From contig NZ_CP089538.1 of assembly GCF_021233055.1 (NCBI RefSeq), positions 3,798,501 to 3,862,500 of the forward strand: DNA of 64,000 nucleotides, written 5' to 3'. Positions 60,703 to 64,000 of the stretch are shown piece by piece. The translations under genes were made by a program, and so were the position numbers. This stretch comes from Spirosoma oryzicola. Its GTDB lineage: Bacteria > Bacteroidota > Bacteroidia > Cytophagales > Spirosomataceae. The notes beneath the pieces are model-generated. The model had not been told where the DNA came from. It searched no databases and saw only the letters and a list, made by a program, of their open reading frames with translations. Each line of letters starts with the position of its first letter. Position 1 is the stretch's first letter.

Positions 60703-61443
60703 TTAATCCTGAGCTGAAGGCCGAACCACGATATCACCTACATCGACGTTTTCCGGCTGCTCGATGGCGAAGGCAATAGCGCGGGCAACAGCATCGGGTG
60801 AAATAGCTACTGTTTCGCTCCGTTCAGTGATAGCGGCCCTCATCGAAGGATTTTTGATTTTACTAGCAAATTCGGTTCGTACAAAACCTGGCGATATACC
60901 GGTTACGCGCCACCGTCCATTCGACTCTTGACGTAAAGCTTCGCTTAGGGTACGAACGGCATTCTTTGTTGCAGCATAGACGCCTTGCATAGGAACAATT
61001 TTGATTCCTGACGTAGATATAACATTGATGATATGGCCAGAGCCCTGTTGACTAAAAACAGGCAGCGCAGCGGCAATGCCATATAAGACACCCTTCAAAT
61101 TTATATCAATCATTTCCTCCCACCCCTCAACGTCCAGTTCATCAATTCGGGAGAGCTGGCTCACGCCAGCATTGTTAATCAGTACGTCCAGTTTTCCAAA
61201 ACGCTCGCACGCCAGGGTTACCAAACTCGCTAAATCAGCTTTTCGTTTAACGTCTGATACGACATAGGCTACCTCACCACCCGCTGACTTGATTTGGGCG
61301 TTAAGCGCTGCTAGGCGGTCGGCCCGGCGTGCACCCAGTACAACGGCTGCTCCCCTCTCAGCGAGCAATAAAGCGGTAGCTTCCCCTATACCGCTACTGG
61401 CTCCTGTAATTGCTACCACTTTACCTTTGATTCCATTTTCCAT
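60703..61443 (-). CDS. Short-chain dehydrogenase/reductase
   Basis: A 246-residue classical SDR enzyme. Start taken at the ATG at 61441-61443, which places the Rossmann fold directly at the N-terminus; an ATG at 61479 would add 12 residues. The cofactor motif GKVVAITGASSGIGEATALL, the NNAG motif in LDVLINNAGVSQLSRIDELD, the catalytic Ser in IINVISTSGIKIVPMQ and the YxxxK pair in VYAATKNAVRTLSEALRQES are all present. An Arg-containing stretch GARRADRL after strand two favours NADP. Substrate unknown. Regulated presumably by the AraC gene just downstream. Confidence 0.92.
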   Translation of the reverse strand: MENGIKGKVVAITGASSGIGEATALLLAERGAAVVLGARRADRLAALNAQIKSAGGEVAYVVSDVKRKADLASLVTLACERFGKLDVLINNAGVSQLSRIDELDVEGWEEMIDINLKGVLYGIAAALPVFSQQGSGHIINVISTSGIKIVPMQGVYAATKNAVRTLSEALRQESNGRWRVTGISPGFVRTEFASKIKNPSMRAAITERSETVAISPDAVARAIAFAIEQPENVDVGDIVVRPSAQD

Positions 61444-61789
61444 AGTTAAAACAGATTTTACACTGCAAAATTCACCCATAGAAAGCTGGTAGGTGTAGCC
61501 AAAAAGGCAAACGTTGTAGCCAGAAAAACACTGGTATAGAATGTTGAATACTAGGCTTGGTATTCAACATTGATATTGGTCAGGAAACGCCGTTAACGGT
61601 TTGCGCCAGTAATTGCAATAGGAAAACAAGTAAAGCCAGGTAGACTAGTTTTTCATTGAAATAAGTGGTAAGTCAACAGATTGTATAGAAGCAACTGATG
61701 GTTCAGATTTAGTTATCGTCTTTCATAGTGTGTGGACGTTTGTACATCAGCGAGTTTAGCCGACTAATGAATCAAACCGGTTAACGTTC

Positions 61790-62011
61790 ATGAGTGTATT
61801 AACAATTTTTGGTCTAGCTGCCGTTGCTGTCTCTCTCGTCTGTTACTTTCTGCAAGCCCGCTCCAGGTGGTGGGTATTGGGCTTTGCTTTATCGTGTATC
61901 CTCGGCGCTGTCTACGGTTTTTTGGCTAACTGGTATTGGTTTAGCCTTTTTGAAGGCATATGGGCCGTTCGCGGCTTTATTCGACTCTACCAGCAAAGAC
62001 ACGCAGACTAA
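61790..62011 (+). CDS. Small two-helix membrane protein
   Basis: A 73-residue protein with an ATG at 61790. Helices lie at about 3-22 (LTIFGLAAVAVSLVCYFLQA) and 27-47 (WWVLGFALSCILGAVYGFLA), followed by WYWFSLFEGIWAVRGFIRL and a short charged tail. The layout resembles small CBU_0592-like domains, in which an aromatic-rich segment ExxW precedes the C-terminus. Probably in the inner membrane. Function unknown. It converges on the VOC gene with 6 bp between stops. Confidence 0.65.
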   Translation: MSVLTIFGLAAVAVSLVCYFLQARSRWWVLGFALSCILGAVYGFLANWYWFSLFEGIWAVRGFIRLYQQRHAD

Positions 62012-62017
62012 GGCGTC

Positions 62018-62398
62018 CTATTCACCCTTCGGCTCCCAGAGCTCAATGATATTCCCCTCTGGATCGAGCACGTGCACGAACTTGCCGTAATCGTGCTCCG
62101 CTATTTCATCAACAATCGTTACGTTATCCCGTTTCAACTCGTCCACCAGTGCGGCAAGATTCTCCACCCGGTAGTTGATCATAAACGGCTTAGCGGAGGG
62201 ATTGAACACCTCGGAATCGCTGGCGAATGCGGCCCAGGTGGTTGACCCTTTTTGGGCGGGATCATCAGCCTGCCGCCACTCAAACGTTGTTCCGTATTCG
62301 CTGGTTTCTAATCCCAGATTTTTGGCGTACCACTCGTTCATGGCTTGCGGGTCATTGCATTTGAAGAATACACCGCCCAGGCCCGTTACTTTTTTCAT
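62018..62398 (-). CDS. VOC-family protein (glyoxalase/bleomycin-resistance fold)
   Basis: A 126-residue protein of the vicinal oxygen chelate superfamily. KKVTGLGGVFFKCNDPQAMN starts the first beta-alpha-beta-beta-beta unit, followed by EWYAKNLGLETSEYGTTFEW. The second unit has NYRVENLAALVDELKRDNVT and ends DYGKFVHVLDPEGNIIELWE, where the Glu of IELW is the usual metal ligand. Length fits one monomer with two modules. Members act as small metalloenzymes or binding proteins; this one's substrate is unknown. Single leftward gene. Confidence 0.87.
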   Translation of the reverse strand: MKKVTGLGGVFFKCNDPQAMNEWYAKNLGLETSEYGTTFEWRQADDPAQKGSTTWAAFASDSEVFNPSAKPFMINYRVENLAALVDELKRDNVTIVDEIAEHDYGKFVHVLDPEGNIIELWEPKGE

Positions 62399-62455
62399 AG
62401 TTATCGATTTGGTTGTTACTCCAGTGAAGCTATTAGCACGCGTTGTCCCTACCTA

Positions 62456-63061
62456 TTAATTGAGCAGCTTCTTTTTCTGAGCGTTAAACTCCTCCTGCGT
62501 TAGAACGCCCGCATCCAGCAGCTGCTTTAGTTTAATCAGCTCATCCGCTACACCAATGGGTTTATCAGCTACCGGAGATGTTTCTGCCGTTCTGTACTCG
62601 GCGGGTGGTATCACCTCACCGGCCTCAAAGGCATTGGCCAGTTCGACCCGGTAGCGAGCCATGAGGCCAACGGACACAATGGCTACAGCTGCAAAGCCAG
62701 TCTTCTTTGTGCCCACCATACTCAGATCTTTGACAACAACCGTTTTACGGGCAAAACGAGTACCTAGGTAGTCTTTAATCAACCGGCCATTGCGGTAATC
62801 AGCCGTAAATGATGCCGGATTCTCGTAGATAAAGGCAAAAGCTTTATCGGGTAGGGTTCCTTTCCCCAGTTGTAGCGTATCGCCCTTCTTGATGATCCAG
62901 CCACCAAGTGTGGTTTGATAGCCGTAATCGAAATCTTCAGAATAGAGCCAAGGCTTACCGGGTTGCAAATCAGCTTCCGTGACGGGTGTTCGTCGCCTGG
63001 TCTGGGCAGAAAGTAGTAACGGGAATACTAGAAGAAGAATTAATGTGAAGAGATGCTTCAT
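62456..63061 (-). CDS. Secreted protein with C-terminal SHOCT domain
   Basis: A 201-residue protein. Signal peptide about 1-20 (LFTLILLLVFPLLLSAQ). A central region of about 120 residues holds KPWLYSEDFDYGYQTTLGGW and KGDTLQLGKGTLPDKAFAFI. The C-terminal segment ADELIKLKQLLDAGVLTQEE followed by FNAQKKKLLN is a clear SHOCT motif (short C-terminal helical pair with GxLTxxEF). SHOCT is common in secreted proteins and thought to mediate oligomer or membrane contacts. The middle part is not recognised. It lies 57 bp from the gap before the VOC gene, same strand. Confidence 0.78.
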   Translation of the reverse strand: MKHLFTLILLLVFPLLLSAQTRRRTPVTEADLQPGKPWLYSEDFDYGYQTTLGGWIIKKGDTLQLGKGTLPDKAFAFIYENPASFTADYRNGRLIKDYLGTRFARKTVVVKDLSMVGTKKTGFAAVAIVSVGLMARYRVELANAFEAGEVIPPAEYRTAETSPVADKPIGVADELIKLKQLLDAGVLTQEEFNAQKKKLLN

Positions 63062-63095
63062 GAAGGTGTAGCTCGCGAAATGCTTACTGATAGTC

Positions 63096-63758
63096 TTAAA
63101 AATCTTTAAGTTTGTCTCTTTTGATCTGCTGTTGTTTACTGACTAGTAGCGATTTGGCTTTCTCACTGCATGATTCACACTCATCATACTTATCAGTGTC
63201 TCGAATCCAAAAATACTCCACCAACTGTTTCTTACAACTTGTGTTATAATAGATCCTGCTATACGTAGTGGCTATTAGCGTATTATTGACCCAACGCCTT
63301 GATAAGATCGTTTCGTTGCCGCAACTGACTGGCTTTGTTCGTACAGTTGGCTCTTTCTCGCCATACTTCAAAGCCAAAGCCTCTTCAAGCTCCATCGAAT
63401 TACTACTTTTCAAACTTATCAATCGTTCATTCTTAAAGATTAGGTAAATTTTCGTCAGTGCTATTCCTGATACTTCGTATTGGTTCATATAGAATACCCT
63501 GACATCAGGACAAAAGGAAGAGCCAATAGGGCTTTCATGGGGATTTTGCCTGTTAATGACCAACTCGCCTATACTTGTATTTTCCTGATCGAACATATAG
63601 TTATCGACAACCGACAGTTGTTCGCCGGACTCAGATACCAATGAGTCAATCAAGCCAATCGTCGATCTGCCAATTCTAAACCGGCCAATACCTTCAATCT
63701 TATCCTGAGCGTAGCTGCTCAGCGAAATCAAGAATAAGAAAAGTACTCTTTTCATCAT
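63096..63758 (-). CDS. Uncharacterised secreted protein
   Basis: About 220 residues from paired ATGs at 63753-63758 that open the signal peptide MKRVLFLFLISLSSYAQ; an upstream ATG at 63782 would add a poor cysteine-rich extension. The mature part contains GIGRFRIGRSTIGLIDSLVS, VFYMNQYEVSGIALTKIYLI and RRWVNNTLIATTYSRIYYNT, with cysteines at FCPDV, VSCGNE, TSCKK and the DECESCSEK pair, suggesting disulfides. The short repeat of IGR-x-x-IG-LIDSL suggests a small alpha/beta domain. No known family is recognised. Slightly AT-richer than the EPS and metal regions. Confidence 0.65.
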   Translation of the reverse strand: MMKRVLFLFLISLSSYAQDKIEGIGRFRIGRSTIGLIDSLVSESGEQLSVVDNYMFDQENTSIGELVINRQNPHESPIGSSFCPDVRVFYMNQYEVSGIALTKIYLIFKNERLISLKSSNSMELEEALALKYGEKEPTVRTKPVSCGNETILSRRWVNNTLIATTYSRIYYNTSCKKQLVEYFWIRDTDKYDECESCSEKAKSLLVSKQQQIKRDKLKDF

Positions 63759-63809
63759 AGGAGCACAACAAGTCAAACACATAAATTCCGATCAACCTAA
63801 TGTTTGCAA

Positions 63810-64000
63810 TCAAAAGCTATGTGAGTTGTCAATCAAGTGCTTTAAGTTCTCGATAGCCTCAACGACGCTCGGATTATGCAGTACTGATCCGGCAAATTCT
63901 TTCAGCTTATCAAACTGCTCGCCTGCTTCTTTAGCCGATCTTCATACTGGCCGATTACTAATACCAGCTAGTCTATGTTAGGATTAGCCGCTTGCCGTCC
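63810..64000 (-). pseudogene. Broken coding remnant at the window edge
   Basis: Leftward reading from the edge gives RQAANPNID, a TAG, LVLVIGQYEDRL and then, after a one-base frame change near 63935, EAGEQFDKLKEFAGSVLHNP and VEAIENLKHLIDNSHSF, ending at a TGA at 63810-63812. The pieces read as one helical C-terminus interrupted by a stop and a frameshift. Family unknown; the N-terminus lies outside the window. Sequencing error or a short real frame are alternatives. Confidence 0.4.

Noticed and set aside
63801..63812. TTTGCAATCA as the second attachment core matching the tRNA fragment
   Set aside because: Only 10 bp, in inverse orientation, from a near-palindromic core; not enough to call an att site.

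Overview
The window looks like chromosome of a Bacteroidota bacterium, most likely of the order Cytophagales and close to Spirosoma. The basis is protein content: a SusC/SusD pair, a five-module hybrid two-component (HTCS) regulator with AraC-type output, many short lipoproteins with LxxC boxes, a Bacteroidota-type tyrosine integrase remnant, starts without clear Shine-Dalgarno sequences, and roughly even base composition. No rRNA or intact tRNA was seen. The genus is an inference from general resemblance, not from a search.

Left part (1-13.7 kb): one long leftward exopolysaccharide (EPS) locus. It opens with a stand-alone response-regulator receiver. Next come a membrane phosphoglycosyl transferase fused to a degenerate receiver, two GT2 glycosyltransferases, a Wzy/ligase-like polymerase, a GT4 enzyme, a short TolC-like protein, a Wzz/Wzc-like protein with a decayed kinase domain, a Wzx-type flippase, an unrecognised protein, a GT11 fucosyltransferase and a GT4 enzyme cut by the window edge. 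Many genes overlap by ATGA or abut. No Wza-type exporter is visible. After an AT-rich divergent region come an RND/MMPL-family exporter and a FlaR-like P-loop kinase.

17.7-25.5 kb: a heavy-metal efflux module made of an OmpR-type regulator, a sensor kinase and a TolC/HlyD/CzcA-type tripartite pump. The kinase-pump gap holds five CTAA elements exactly 11 bp apart, probably the regulator's binding array. A quasi-palindromic MITE-like element lies just upstream. 25.6-30.4 kb: a leftward SusC/SusD pair without linked enzymes, with a LacI-type operator candidate upstream.

31-47.4 kb: mixed accessory and housekeeping content. It holds lipoproteins, an orphan CRISPR array without cas genes, a PAS histidine kinase followed by three uncharacterised genes, an NTF2-like protein, a flavin monooxygenase, a beta-propeller lipoprotein, an AraC regulator with an aldo/keto reductase, a photolyase and a CPA1 Na+/H+ antiporter.

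47.8-58.1 kb: an orphan HTCS regulator, a lone GT2, a DUF5694-like protein, a receiver protein, two adjacent small lipoproteins, an outer-membrane barrel protein and small unknowns, several closed by strong hairpins. 58.5 kb to the end: the 3' piece of a tRNA with its terminator beside a heavily mutated integrase, probably the edge of a decayed integrative element. Beyond it are a second AraC regulator with an SDR enzyme (a paralogous module of the 42 kb pair), a small membrane protein, a VOC protein, a SHOCT-domain protein, an unknown secreted protein and a broken coding region at the right edge.
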